DNA from: Spirochaetales bacterium | Lineage (GTDB): Bacteria > Spirochaetota > Spirochaetia > DSM-2461 | DNA: 64,000 nt | NCBI GenBank assembly: GCA_016936555.1 | Contig: JAFGXR010000121.1 | Span: forward strand, 1 to 64,000 | Reading direction: 5' to 3' | Shown here: one piece after another, positions 42,016 through 51,143 of the stretch | How the letters are laid out: the number at the start of each line of letters is the position of its first letter | Numbering within the stretch: the first letter of the stretch is position 1 | The notes under the pieces: generated by a model | Database searches by the model: none | What the model was told of the DNA's origin: nothing | The model's input: the letters and a program-made list of their open reading frames with translations, nothing else | Made by a program: the position numbers and the translations under genes

Positions 42016-42869
42016 GCTTCGCTCTCCTGAAGGGCGACTTTGGAAGGGGCCCTGTTGAAAAGAAAGTAGACCAGAAGTCCGAGGCTTGTGAGAATGGTCA
42101 GCACGAGGGATATGGCCGACGCCAGAGGCCAGTTGTTGGCTGTTCTCAGGTTGTAGGCGATAACGTTCCCGAGCATATAGGTCTCCGGTCCGCCTACGAG
42201 GTCCGGTATGGCGAAGGAGCCCAGCGTGGGGATAAAGGTAAACAGAACGGCCGTTATGATTCCCCCCCTGATATTGGGGAGCATGATTCTCATGATCGCC
42301 CCGCGCTGGCTGGCTCCGAGATCCTGAGCGGCTTCCAGAAGACCGAAGTCGAATTTTTCTATCGTCGAGAAAAGGGGCAGAATCATATAGGGCAGATAGG
42401 TGTAGACATGAACGATGACCACAGACCAGAAATTGAAAAGGAACTGAATGGGCTCGGTTATGATCCCCAGCTTCAGCAGCATGTCATTGAGAAAGCCCTC
42501 CCGGCCCAGAATCGCGATCCAGGCGTAGACCCTGATCAGGAAATTGACCCAGAAGGGGATGACGACCAGCAGGACCAGTGTCGTATTATTCTGTGTCCTG
42601 GCCAGGAAATAGGAAACCGGCAGGGCGATCAGGATCGTTATCAGGGTGGAAATAATGGCAATGACGAAAGTGGTCATCGTCACTTTCAGAAAGGAGAGGC
42701 TCATCAGGGTTCTGAAGGCATGAAGGCTGAATTTCCAGACAACGCCGCCGTAAAGCCCTTTCGTCAGAATCGAATAGATGAGAACTATGGCTATGGGGAC
42801 GATGAAGAAGATACTTGTCCAGACGAAGAGGGGCAGGGTATACCAGACGCCGTATCGCTCTTTCATCAC
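42012..42869 (-). CDS. potB: Spermidine/putrescine ABC permease (PotB-like)
   Basis: A 285-residue permease with six helices. The contact loop is DFGLLEAAQDLGASQRGAIMRIMLP, followed by FTFIPTLGSFAIPDLVGG, the PotB-type signature. It overlaps the ATPase PotA and PotC by 4 bases each, so all three are translationally coupled. Confidence 0.93.
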   Translation of the reverse strand: MMKERYGVWYTLPLFVWTSIFFIVPIAIVLIYSILTKGLYGGVVWKFSLHAFRTLMSLSFLKVTMTTFVIAIISTLITILIALPVSYFLARTQNNTTLVLLVVIPFWVNFLIRVYAWIAILGREGFLNDMLLKLGIITEPIQFLFNFWSVVIVHVYTYLPYMILPLFSTIEKFDFGLLEAAQDLGASQRGAIMRIMLPNIRGGIITAVLFTFIPTLGSFAIPDLVGGPETYMLGNVIAYNLRTANNWPLASAISLVLTILTSLGLLVYFLFNRAPSKVALQESEA

Positions 42870-43978
42870 TCTACCGCCTCGACGATATAGCCGTCATCGG
42901 CATCCCAGGACAGGTAGATCGGATCGTTCCATCCGATTTCCGGCCCCCTTTCCAGAAAGCTTTCGTGCTGTTTGAAAACTTTGAAGGACAGATCGGTCTG
43001 GCCGTCGGGATGAACGAAAAACTTTGACTGGAAACCCGAGTAGATGGATTCGTATGTCATGCCGTGGAAAACGTTATATGTGGGCGGCAGATTGGCCGGC
43101 CTGTCCTTGGTGATGGAGATTTTTTCCGGGCGTATGGCGTGGATCACCTTTGATCCTGTTTTCCATTCCCGTTCCGAGGTAATCTGAATCGGCCCCAGGC
43201 CGCCTGTATTGACCGTGTAGAGAATTCCGTCGCGGCTGACGACTTCCCCTTCCATGATATTGCTCTCTCCGATGAATTTCGCGACGAACAGGTCAGCGGG
43301 CTTCTCGTAAATTTCATAGGGAGTGCCGATCTGAAGGACATCGCCTTCGCTGAAAACAGCCACCCGGTCCGAAACGGACAGCGCTTCCGACTGGTCGTGG
43401 GTCACATAGATGAAGGTTATGCCGATCTGGTCGTGAATGAAGTCCAGTTCCATAAGCAGGGACTGACGGAGTTTCGCGTCAAGGGCCGACAGCGGCTCGT
43501 CGAGGAGCAGAACGCTCGGCTCGTTGATCAGGGCTCTGGCAATGGCTACGCGCTGTTTCATTCCGCCGGACAGCTGGGCGGGTTTTTTGTGTTCATGGCC
43601 GATGAGATGGACGAGAGAGAGATACTTCTTCACCTTTTCCTGAATGGTCTTTTTATCGACTTTCTTCAGTTTCAGAGGGAATGCCACGTTGTCATAAACC
43701 GAGAGATGGGGGAAAAGGGCGTAGTTCTGAAATACCGTGTTGATCTGTCTTTTGTTGGGCGGAACGGGAATCACGTCCTTCCCGTCGAGATAGACAATTC
43801 CCGAAGTGGGATCTTCAAGACCGGCAATGATCCTGAGAAGCGTCGTCTTTCCGCAGCCCGACGGACCGAGAAGGGAAAAAAATTCTCCTGCTTTTATTGT
43901 CAGACTGACATTGTTCAGTGCCTGGAAATCCCCGAATGCTTTTGCCACATTTTCAATGCGGACCTCGCTACCTTTCAA
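42866..43978 (-). CDS. potA: Spermidine/putrescine ABC transporter ATPase (PotA-like)
   Basis: A 370-residue ATPase. Walker A GPSGCGKTT at about residues 38-46, signature LSGGMKQR, Walker B VLLLDEPLSALD, switch His in THDQSEAL. The C-terminal 130 residues form the TOBE regulatory domain (IRPEKISI). It drives polyamine uptake and leads the potABCD operon. The 234-base region upstream holds no clear promoter and no gene. Confidence 0.93.
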   Translation of the reverse strand: MKGSEVRIENVAKAFGDFQALNNVSLTIKAGEFFSLLGPSGCGKTTLLRIIAGLEDPTSGIVYLDGKDVIPVPPNKRQINTVFQNYALFPHLSVYDNVAFPLKLKKVDKKTIQEKVKKYLSLVHLIGHEHKKPAQLSGGMKQRVAIARALINEPSVLLLDEPLSALDAKLRQSLLMELDFIHDQIGITFIYVTHDQSEALSVSDRVAVFSEGDVLQIGTPYEIYEKPADLFVAKFIGESNIMEGEVVSRDGILYTVNTGGLGPIQITSEREWKTGSKVIHAIRPEKISITKDRPANLPPTYNVFHGMTYESIYSGFQSKFFVHPDGQTDLSFKVFKQHESFLERGPEIGWNDPIYLSWDADDGYIVEAVE

Positions 43979-44212
43979 TCACAATCCTTTTCCGAACCTG
44001 CCGGATACAAAAGATTGGTATAACGGAGCCTCTTAAAACGCCCCGCGGTTGAGGATGCAGATCCTGTCGGACAGGCATTTCTGCACTTCATCAATTAATC
44101 GAATAATAAGAAAAGGGAAAAGCGATGTCAATCATAAATCGAAATTATTACAGATTGCCTCCCCCGAATAAATCAGCCGGTATGGTTCCTGCTCTAGAAT
44201 GGCGTAGTCCGT

Positions 44213-45148
44213 CTATTTCTGACTGAACAGGATCATTCTGTTTCGGCCTTCTTTTTTAGCTCTGTAAAGAGCTACATCCGCACTATGGATGAATTCGAGA
44301 TCATCCTTGATCAGCCCGTTGAATTCCGCGATACCGAAACTGGCTGATATTTTCACGCTTCCCTCCCGTGTTTCAACATTTCCGGAAAATATACGGCTTC
44401 TGACTCCATCAATCCAGGAAAGTACGTCGTCGAGAGTCCCTCCCTGCAGAATAATCATGAACTCTTCACCCCCGTAACGGCCGAAAAGCATATCTTTCGT
44501 CATCGACGAAGAAACTGTCTGCGAGACGTATTTCAGGACTCTATCCCCGACGATATGGCCGTATGTATCGTTTATGCTCTTGAAATGATCCAGATCAAAC
44601 ATGCATAGATAGAGAGGCTCGGAGTTTTCCCTCGCTTCATTCATTTTGTCCTTGAGCGCCTGCAGAATGGATCTTCTGTTGAAAATCTCCGTTAGGGCAT
44701 CGATGTTGGTTATTTCTTCAAGGCTTTTATTAATTTTAATTAATTCATTGAGCTCCATTTTGTTTTTAGCCGGATCCGACACGTCTTTAATGATAATGCA
44801 GATATAGACTTCATCAGTTCCGGGATTGTTGACGGGAATGAAATCGCAATCCTGGAGCATCGTTCCACCCGAGGGAAAATCAAAGAGAACCGGTCTCTGC
44901 TCCCACGATACCTTTGATATGTTACGAAGCTGCCTGACTCCTCTGAATTTTACATTGAGCCAGGTGCGGGGCAGGTTCGGGAAAACCTCAAACAAGTCTA
45001 CCCCTCTGACAGAAGCCGGATCTTTCTGGTAATGCCTTGATACAAAATCGTTCCAGATAACTATTTTATCGTTATTGTCGATCAGTATCATCCCGAAATC
45101 GATCCTGTTGAATATTTCGGATATGAGTCCGAATCCTATCTGAGACAT
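44213..45148 (-). CDS. PAS-GGDEF diguanylate cyclase, soluble
   Basis: Start ATG 45148 overlaps the stop of the CheC-like gene by one base (TAATG), giving 311 residues; a longer frame to 45232 is not supported. A PAS domain (about 10-120: RIDFGMILIDNNDKIVIWND) is followed by a GGDEF domain with intact RYGGEEF loop and CLFDLDHFKSINDTYGH. The upstream inhibitory RxxD site is not evident. No membrane helix. Predicted to make c-di-GMP in response to a cytosolic cue. Last gene of the response regulator / CheC / cyclase operon. Confidence 0.9.
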   Translation of the reverse strand: MSQIGFGLISEIFNRIDFGMILIDNNDKIVIWNDFVSRHYQKDPASVRGVDLFEVFPNLPRTWLNVKFRGVRQLRNISKVSWEQRPVLFDFPSGGTMLQDCDFIPVNNPGTDEVYICIIIKDVSDPAKNKMELNELIKINKSLEEITNIDALTEIFNRRSILQALKDKMNEARENSEPLYLCMFDLDHFKSINDTYGHIVGDRVLKYVSQTVSSSMTKDMLFGRYGGEEFMIILQGGTLDDVLSWIDGVRSRIFSGNVETREGSVKISASFGIAEFNGLIKDDLEFIHSADVALYRAKKEGRNRMILFSQK

Positions 45149-45795
45149 TATAAATTCTCTTCCAGCACTTTCCTGAGAGCAATTCTCAGATTGGGCAGAG
45201 ATGCCGGATCGAAGAGAATGAACATGTCGCACTGGAAATTGACTTTATCAATGACGAAATCGATTTTCGAACAGAGAATGTCCTCGTAGTAGCTGTCAGC
45301 GGTTTCCAACGCCCTGTAGGCGAATTTTCTCAGTGGCTCATCGGAGGCGATTATTTCCAGGGGATCGAAGGATGTTGGGCTGGGGAAAAACTGTTTCAGG
45401 AGATTGGAAAGGCAGGATCCCATCAATTGGCCTGAAAGTTCCAGGAGAAAATCGGATATCATTTCCGAATCGGCATCCTCCTCTGAGAGCCGGAGTAGCG
45501 GCAGAACCGATTCCCTGGTTTTCCTATTGAGAAGTATAATTCCCTCTCCTTTGATAATGCCGTTATTGTTGAACAGCTGCCTGATGGCTATGATTTCCTC
45601 GTCCTCGGGAAAAATGCTGTTTTTCAAAATGGTCTCCGGCAGTTCCTCGACCGATTCGATATTGATGACCGGAACCTTGATCTTTACAAAATAACTGAAA
45701 AGGGAAGCCAGTTCGGAAGCGGACAGGCCCATGGCGACATTGACCAGTTCCCGGAGGAGATCCAGTTCTTCGGAAGGCAGTTTCGAGTCATTCAT
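45148..45795 (-). CDS. CheC-like chemotaxis phosphatase
   Basis: A 215-residue protein resembling CheC, which dephosphorylates CheY-P. The first active-site helix appears as LLRELVNVAMGLSASELASL (E-x2-N). The second (LLELSGQLMGSCLSNLL) keeps Glu but has Gly/Gln where the Asn is expected, so only one of the two sites may work. VPVINIESVEELPETI follows the family's mid-domain. It is coupled to a single-domain response regulator (4-base overlap upstream) and a diguanylate cyclase (1-base overlap downstream). Confidence 0.78.
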   Translation of the reverse strand: MNDSKLPSEELDLLRELVNVAMGLSASELASLFSYFVKIKVPVINIESVEELPETILKNSIFPEDEEIIAIRQLFNNNGIIKGEGIILLNRKTRESVLPLLRLSEEDADSEMISDFLLELSGQLMGSCLSNLLKQFFPSPTSFDPLEIIASDEPLRKFAYRALETADSYYEDILCSKIDFVIDKVNFQCDMFILFDPASLPNLRIALRKVLEENL

Positions 45796-46166
45796 ATTAT
45801 TTTTAACTCCTCCATCAGGGCATTCAGATTTTCCGCGCTCACCGGTTTTCTGATAAAATCCAGCACGCCTCTGTCTTTTACTTTTCTGACGGCTTCGCTC
45901 TGGATATCCGCGGAAATGACTATGATCGGGAAATGCTTTCCCTGTTTTTCCAGTTCATCGAGAAGTTCGTACCCGTCCATCTCCGGCATGGTCAGGTCGA
46001 GAAACATCAAATCGGGTATGCCGTTTTTAAGAGTACTGAGGGCTTCCTTTCCATTACCCGCCTGTCTGATTTCGACTTCTTTATCCTTAAGATAGGAGTT
46101 CAGAGATTTGATCAGAACCTTTCTGGCGAATTCTGAATCATCCACAATGAGAATTTTTGCTGCCAT
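45792..46166 (-). CDS. CheY-like response regulator
   Basis: Start ATG 46166 follows AGAGGTAATC; the protein is a lone receiver of 124 residues. Acidic pair DD in LIVDDSE, phospho-acceptor Asp in LMFLDLTMPEMDG, Ser in VISADI, Lys in FIRKPV. First gene of a three-gene unit with CheC-like phosphatase and PAS-GGDEF cyclase. The phosphorylated receiver may control the cyclase or the motor; no kinase lies nearby. Confidence 0.92.
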   Translation of the reverse strand: MAAKILIVDDSEFARKVLIKSLNSYLKDKEVEIRQAGNGKEALSTLKNGIPDLMFLDLTMPEMDGYELLDELEKQGKHFPIIVISADIQSEAVRKVKDRGVLDFIRKPVSAENLNALMEELKII

Positions 46167-46260
46167 GATTACCTCTTTTCCGTCTACCGATATCTTAATT
46201 ATAGTATGACCGTGCAGGAGTTCAATATACAATCGGTTTTAGTGGACCATCGGCGAAGAG

Positions 46261-46345
46261 GGGCTGTAGCAATAGTCCATTTCCACAACCCTCAGCCCCA
46301 GGGGTTGAGGGGTGGAATAGAATTAACCGACTTTTGCAACAGCCC
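46261..46345. repeat. 85-base palindromic, MITE-like element
   Basis: Ends GGGCTGTAGCAA (46261-46272) and TTGCAACAGCCC (46334-46345) are inverted repeats with one mismatch. In the middle a strong hairpin pairs TTCCAC with GTGGAA and CCCTCAGCCCC with GGGGTTGAGGG. It lies between a response-regulator operon start and the DUF4340 gene end. No clear target-site duplication is visible. Confidence 0.5.
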
Positions 46346-46360
46346 TATTAAGTTTTAAAA

Positions 46361-47233
46361 TTACAATTCCAGTATCATATCCCCGATATAAAAGGGAATG
46401 AGAAAGGGATCGTCCACATAGGAGGATCGGGCCGCATACCCCTTGTCCTGCTTCTCATAGACTTCCAGCCTGTGAATACCCCCGGGCGTCGTGATTTTCA
46501 CCGTTGCCTGAGGTTCCCCCGCCGGTTCCTCTTCCAGGAATCCCGTGCTTTTCAGCATTCCCAGAGTCTTCATATGGTTGTCCATTTCCTCGCTGTTTTC
46601 CAGAGACTCGCCATCGCGGCTCCAGCCCGGAGTTTCCGTAACGGCGGTTCTGGTAAACAGAACCGTTTCTCCTCCTTTAGCCAGTTCTACGGAAGCGGCT
46701 TCATCGGCATTGAAATTGAGTACCTGCCGGTCCCGGAGTTTCTCCGTATCCGGAGAGAATACCGACTTGAGATTGCCCCGCACAGAATAGATCCCTTTGC
46801 GGTCAGGCAGCCGGATGTAGGTGTAAACCGAAGTCGAGGAGGTTTTCCCTATCATAAAATCCCGGACTTTTCCCTCGATCGTGGCGACCTGGACCGATAT
46901 GGCATTATCGCTGTCAAGCTCGTAGCGGCTGTAGTCATCTCTCGGGCTGATCAGATCGACGATGGCCAGATTCACCGCTTCGGAAACCAACCGGTTCGCC
47001 TCACTGACAGAGGCTCTGTATCCCTGAGGGGACATCCTCCACTGATCTCCCTCTTTCTTCAATTCGATCGAACCTTCCTGTCCGGTCATAATGATGGAAA
47101 CAACAGCATCTCTTTCAACTTCCGAGAACTCGGGGATTTCGTAGTTCACCCTTGAATCGCTGCGGAAAACCAGGTAGAGAACAGATAGTACAATTATGAC
47201 CGCTGCTGCGATATATTCCTTTTTTATCTTCAT
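46361..47233 (-). CDS. DUF4340 domain protein, membrane-anchored
   Basis: A 290-residue protein starting at ATG 47233, two bases after the upstream gene's stop (a longer frame to 47296 overlaps that gene). An N-terminal helix (KEYIAAAVIIVLSVLYLVF) anchors an extracytosolic DUF4340 domain of beta-rich repeats (VSIIMTGQEGSIELKKEGDQWRM, then DDYSRYELDSDNAISV, then RLPDRKGIYSVRGNLKSVF). It is the last gene of a Gld-like ABC operon, and DUF4340 genes commonly follow gldG-like genes. Exact role unknown. Confidence 0.85.
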   Translation of the reverse strand: MKIKKEYIAAAVIIVLSVLYLVFRSDSRVNYEIPEFSEVERDAVVSIIMTGQEGSIELKKEGDQWRMSPQGYRASVSEANRLVSEAVNLAIVDLISPRDDYSRYELDSDNAISVQVATIEGKVRDFMIGKTSSTSVYTYIRLPDRKGIYSVRGNLKSVFSPDTEKLRDRQVLNFNADEAASVELAKGGETVLFTRTAVTETPGWSRDGESLENSEEMDNHMKTLGMLKSTGFLEEEPAGEPQATVKITTPGGIHRLEVYEKQDKGYAARSSYVDDPFLIPFYIGDMILEL

Positions 47234-47235
47234 CC

Positions 47236-49365
47236 TCAGGCCTCCTCGCTGAACATCGCCGCAATTTTGCGCTTCCGTCCGTTCCATTGGAACCACATGA
47301 TCAGCCCTGCGAGAATAACCAGCACGGGCAGGAAGACAATGTTGAGTCCCTTGAGGAATGTCTTGGTGGCGTTATCCACTTCCTCAAGAGGATTGTATCC
47401 CTGACCCTTGGACCGCATAATCGCGTAATCTTCCCGGCCGTTAAGGTAATCCACTATATTCTGAATCATCATGGAGTTGGGAGAGGCTCCTGAAGAGTCT
47501 ATGACATTGTCGGCCAGCAGTGCGGAGCTTCCGGCGACAAATAGCCGGCCCTTTTGAGTCGAGGGAACAAATCCCTGCTCTCCCGTCAGATCAGAGCTGC
47601 CGAGGGAAAGAGCGGGGCTGCTTTCCTCTTCCCCTTCTTCCGGCACGGGTGGTGCGGGAAGGGGTTTCCCGTCGTAATAACTGGTCAGACTTCCTTCGAG
47701 AAGCACTGCCAGATCGGACTGCTTCCGGTCACTCATGGCCGGAGGATAGATGGTCGTGGGATTGTATAGATTGATATTCTCGCTCACATTCCACGCTTTC
47801 TCCGATGAGGAGAAGAGGACCGTGGCGGCGGTGCCCTTTCCTTCTTCCATGGTTATTTTAAGCGGAGAGACCCCCAGGACAATAAGCCCCTTGATGTTTT
47901 TCATAAAGGGCAGGTTGTTGTTGATATTTTCCATGGCGATTTTCGGAGCGAAGTAGATCGGTGTTTCCTGAACCCCTCCGAAATTATCGCGCTGCTGCTG
48001 AACGAAGCAGTTCTCGTCCATGACATAGGATTTTTCAACTTCCACGCCGTAGTGGCCGATAAGCTTTTCCAGTCCCGTTTCGAGGGGGATGTATTGGGGC
48101 ATCTGCCCGTACATCATCTCCTGCTGTGAGGGGATAATCTCATTGTGGCTGTCCACGAAAAAAGCGACGGAACCGCCTTTCATGATAAACTGGTCCAGCT
48201 GGAAGAGTTCCCAGTCGCTGAAGTTCTCTTTCGGCCCGTTGATGATCAGAGTTTTAACATCGGCGGGAATGCTGTCGAGGGTGACGCTTTTGACCGTGTA
48301 ATCCCCTGATACGAGCTGGTTGAAATTGGCTGCCGCCGCGACCTGCTGCTGGGCATAGGGGTTGGAGTAGAGAGCCGCTGTTCCGTGATCGCTCAGGTAG
48401 CCTATGCTCTGGTTGACGCCGATCAGTCTCTCGACGATGCCGTTTATCGAATCCTCCAGATCGTCCACTGCCTTCATGGAATAACCGAAAAGGCTCTGGT
48501 TGAGAAGATTGATGCCCGCCGCCTCGCTGCCGTAGCGGACGACGACTCCGGCATAGGCCTTTGTCACAGTCGGTGAGTCCTGACTGCCCGATCTGAGGCT
48601 GATGGTGTTCAGTCCGTACCCTTTCAGCTCTCCCGCCGGAAGTCTGGAGGGATCGGTTTCGCTGAACTCGAGCCGCCCGAAATTCTCGCTGTTCATCCGG
48701 TTCACCAGGCTTTTCAGCTGGTCGCCGTAACTTTCCAGATCGCCGCTCAGGCCCAGAAGAGCCGGCGAGAGGAGAAGATCGATTTTCACATTTTCACTCA
48801 TGCTCAGCATGGTGCTGGTTTTCCGGCTGATTTTATTGATGATAGATGTGATTCTGTATTCCAGATTGGTTTCTCTGGCCAGGGCGGGGATGGTTTCCAC
48901 CAGGTCTCCCTGGACCAGAACCATGCCCATATAGGCCGTCTGGAGTTTCACTTCGTCCTGCTCCACATTCTGTATCTGTATGGCCGGAATATTGTAATCC
49001 TCGGCCATGGCTCTCAGGTTCTGACCTTTCTCGTTGACGGCAGTTCCCTCCTGATCGAGCAGGTAGAGGCTGTAGTTGAAGTTTCTGTTTCCCTCCAGAG
49101 CGTATTCCTCCAGAAGATCGCGCATCTGCTGTTCCAGATTGTTGTAGGGCTGGGGCAGATTTTCCGAAAGGAAGACTCTGATGGTAAGCGGTTCCTCAAG
49201 GGAGGCTACCAGGTTTTTGCTGGCGGCCGAAAGGGAATAGGTCTTGTTTTCCGTCAGGTCCAGCCGGAAGAAAAGGGTTCCCGAAACCAGGTTCACCAGA
49301 ACCAGAACCGCTGTGAATAAAAGAAATCTGAACCATTTTTCTCTGTTTCCGTATTTCATGCTCAT
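47236..49365 (-). CDS. GldG-like ABC-associated membrane protein
   Basis: A 709-residue protein with an N-terminal helix (FLLFTAVLVLVNLVSGTLFF) and a C-terminal helix (IVFLPVLVILAGLIMWF) around a large extracytosolic domain. It begins RLDLTENKTYSLSAASKNLV, the characteristic start of the GldG family of 'ABC-type auxiliary' proteins. The long middle part (SIGYLSDHGTAALYS, TLIINGPKENFSDWELFQLDQF) resembles the ABC-type uncharacterised transport domain (DUF4350-like). In gliding bacteria GldAFG forms an ABC system for motility; in spirochaetes the role is unknown. ATG 49365 or 49359 are both possible starts. Confidence 0.88.
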   Translation of the reverse strand: MSMKYGNREKWFRFLLFTAVLVLVNLVSGTLFFRLDLTENKTYSLSAASKNLVASLEEPLTIRVFLSENLPQPYNNLEQQMRDLLEEYALEGNRNFNYSLYLLDQEGTAVNEKGQNLRAMAEDYNIPAIQIQNVEQDEVKLQTAYMGMVLVQGDLVETIPALARETNLEYRITSIINKISRKTSTMLSMSENVKIDLLLSPALLGLSGDLESYGDQLKSLVNRMNSENFGRLEFSETDPSRLPAGELKGYGLNTISLRSGSQDSPTVTKAYAGVVVRYGSEAAGINLLNQSLFGYSMKAVDDLEDSINGIVERLIGVNQSIGYLSDHGTAALYSNPYAQQQVAAAANFNQLVSGDYTVKSVTLDSIPADVKTLIINGPKENFSDWELFQLDQFIMKGGSVAFFVDSHNEIIPSQQEMMYGQMPQYIPLETGLEKLIGHYGVEVEKSYVMDENCFVQQQRDNFGGVQETPIYFAPKIAMENINNNLPFMKNIKGLIVLGVSPLKITMEEGKGTAATVLFSSSEKAWNVSENINLYNPTTIYPPAMSDRKQSDLAVLLEGSLTSYYDGKPLPAPPVPEEGEEESSPALSLGSSDLTGEQGFVPSTQKGRLFVAGSSALLADNVIDSSGASPNSMMIQNIVDYLNGREDYAIMRSKGQGYNPLEEVDNATKTFLKGLNIVFLPVLVILAGLIMWFQWNGRKRKIAAMFSEEA

Positions 49366-49368
49366 CTC

Positions 49369-50079
49369 CTACTTTTTCTCCATGTTGACCAGATAGCTGC
49401 TGTAGAGCGCTATGAAAATCACCGACAGGAAGTAAATGATATCCCGCGAATCGATAACGCCTTTGGCGATTGATCCGAAGTGATATCCCGTGCCCAGAAA
49501 CTGGAAGAATCCGACAAGAAATCCGGGGATGAGTATCAGCATATTATCGATAACCGTCAGAAAGAAACTGATCGAGACGCTTATGATAAAGGCGACGATC
49601 TGGTTGTGGGTGAGCGAGGAGGCGAATATCCCGATAGCCGTAAAGGCTCCGGACAGAAGAATCGCGCCAAGATACCCGCCGATAACAGGGCCCCAGTCCA
49701 GGGAGCCGATCGTGCTTATGGAAATGGCGTAGATGAGAGTCGGCGCAATCATCAGGAGCGTGAGAGCATGGGCGGCGAAGAATTTACCGGCGACTATCTC
49801 TTTTTTATCGAGAGGCAGCGTTGCCAGTATCTCGAAGGACCCGCTCCGGTACTCCTCGGCGAAGACCCGCATGGTAACAGCAGGTATTGTAAAAGCGAAG
49901 ATCAGAGGGAGGAGGTTGAAGAAATCCCTCATGTCCGCCCGGCCCGCCAGAAAAAAGGTGGAAAAGAAAAACCACCCGGTGATAACCAGGAAAATGGTCA
50001 TGATGATATAGGCAATGGGAGAAAAGAAGTAGGACCGGAACTCCCTTTTGAAAACAGTGAGAATCGATTTTACCGACAT
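49369..50079 (-). CDS. ABC-2 permease, GldF-like
   Basis: A 236-residue membrane protein with six helices (first FFSPIAYIIMTIFLVITGWFFFSTFF). The cytosolic loop FAEEYRSGSFEILATLPLDKKEIVAGKFFA is typical of GldF/NosY-like ABC-2 permeases. It shares one base with the ATPase stop upstream and precedes the GldG-like protein by 3 bases. Confidence 0.88.
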   Translation of the reverse strand: MSVKSILTVFKREFRSYFFSPIAYIIMTIFLVITGWFFFSTFFLAGRADMRDFFNLLPLIFAFTIPAVTMRVFAEEYRSGSFEILATLPLDKKEIVAGKFFAAHALTLLMIAPTLIYAISISTIGSLDWGPVIGGYLGAILLSGAFTAIGIFASSLTHNQIVAFIISVSISFFLTVIDNMLILIPGFLVGFFQFLGTGYHFGSIAKGVIDSRDIIYFLSVIFIALYSSYLVNMEKK

Positions 50080-51008
50080 TATTTCCCCTCCGAAGTGAGT
50101 ATTCTGAAGATATTTTCCAGGGATTTCTTCTCCTGGAGAAGTTCCAGCATAATCCAGTCCCGTTTTTTCACTGTCTGGAAGACTTCGGCACGCAGATCGC
50201 GGACCGCATCCAGGCTGAAGTCGAGCTGACCCTCTTTTTCCGTGCAGTTTACGGCCGTGACCCCGTCTATTCCGGCGAGGACTTTTTCCGCTTCATCTCT
50301 TCCGGCGTCGCGAAGGGACAGACTGATTTTCTGATCGGCTCTGGCCGAGGATTTCAGTTCATCCATGGTTCCGTCGGCGGCGATTTTTCCCTTGTTGACA
50401 ATGACGATCCTGTCACAGGTCGCTTCGGCTTCCGAGAGTATGTGTGTGGAGAAAATAACTGTTTTTTCTTTCCCGATCTCTTTGATGATGGACCGGATCT
50501 CGGCGATCTGGTTCGGGTCCAGTCCCGATGTCGGCTCGTCGAGGACGAGGATCCGGGGGTCGCTCATCATGGCCAGGGCCAGGCCGACCCTCTGCTTGTA
50601 TCCTTTGGACAGACTGGAAACCGGTTTGTGCATGACCTCGCGGATGCCGCAGAGACCCGCCAGATCCTTCAGCCTTTTTGTTTTGACGCTTTTGTCGATT
50701 CCCCGGACCTGGGCAATGTAATCCAGATAGTCGTAAACGAGCATATCCGGATAGATGGGGGATGATTCGGGTAGATAACCGATCAGTTTTTTCGCTTCGA
50801 TCGGATCTTTGCGGACATCGAGCCCGTTTACAAAGATGGTGCCTTCAGAGGGGGGCAGATATCCCGTCAGGATCCGCAGCGTCGTGGATTTTCCCGCGCC
50901 GTTGGGACCCAGAAGGCCCATAATCTGCCCCTCGGGTATATCGAGAGACATGTTGTTGACAGCACAGACATCGTCGTAATACTTGGTCAGTTCCTGAATG
51001 CTGATCAT
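50079..51008 (-). CDS. ABC transporter ATPase, GldA-like
   Basis: A 309-residue ATPase, first gene of the leftward Gld-like operon. Walker A GPNGAGKSTT at about residues 34-43, Q-loop YLPESSPIYPDM (typical of GldA/NatA-class), signature SLSKGYKQR, Walker B ILVLDEPTSGLD, His in STHILSEAEAT. It is probably an exporter ATPase for the GldF/GldG pair. The 135-base gap upstream contains the near-inverted repeat CGCGAGCCC/GGGCTCACG (51039-51047 and 51076-51084). Confidence 0.9.
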   Translation of the reverse strand: MISIQELTKYYDDVCAVNNMSLDIPEGQIMGLLGPNGAGKSTTLRILTGYLPPSEGTIFVNGLDVRKDPIEAKKLIGYLPESSPIYPDMLVYDYLDYIAQVRGIDKSVKTKRLKDLAGLCGIREVMHKPVSSLSKGYKQRVGLALAMMSDPRILVLDEPTSGLDPNQIAEIRSIIKEIGKEKTVIFSTHILSEAEATCDRIVIVNKGKIAADGTMDELKSSARADQKISLSLRDAGRDEAEKVLAGIDGVTAVNCTEKEGQLDFSLDAVRDLRAEVFQTVKKRDWIMLELLQEKKSLENIFRILTSEGK

Positions 51009-51143
51009 GGGTTCTCCTTTTATATTCCGCGAGCCCTTTTCTCTCCGTCCTCAGATAAAGGTTCCGGAAGAGCAGGGCTCACGTTGTTCAGGTGATTTTT
51101 CATTATGATAACAAAAAAAATAGGGGATTGTTACAAAAAAAAC

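Noticed and set aside
51039-51084. CGCGAGCCC/GGGCTCACG as a riboswitch before the Gld-like operon
   Set aside because: Only one imperfect stem with a 28-base loop is visible; no known aptamer core was recognised.
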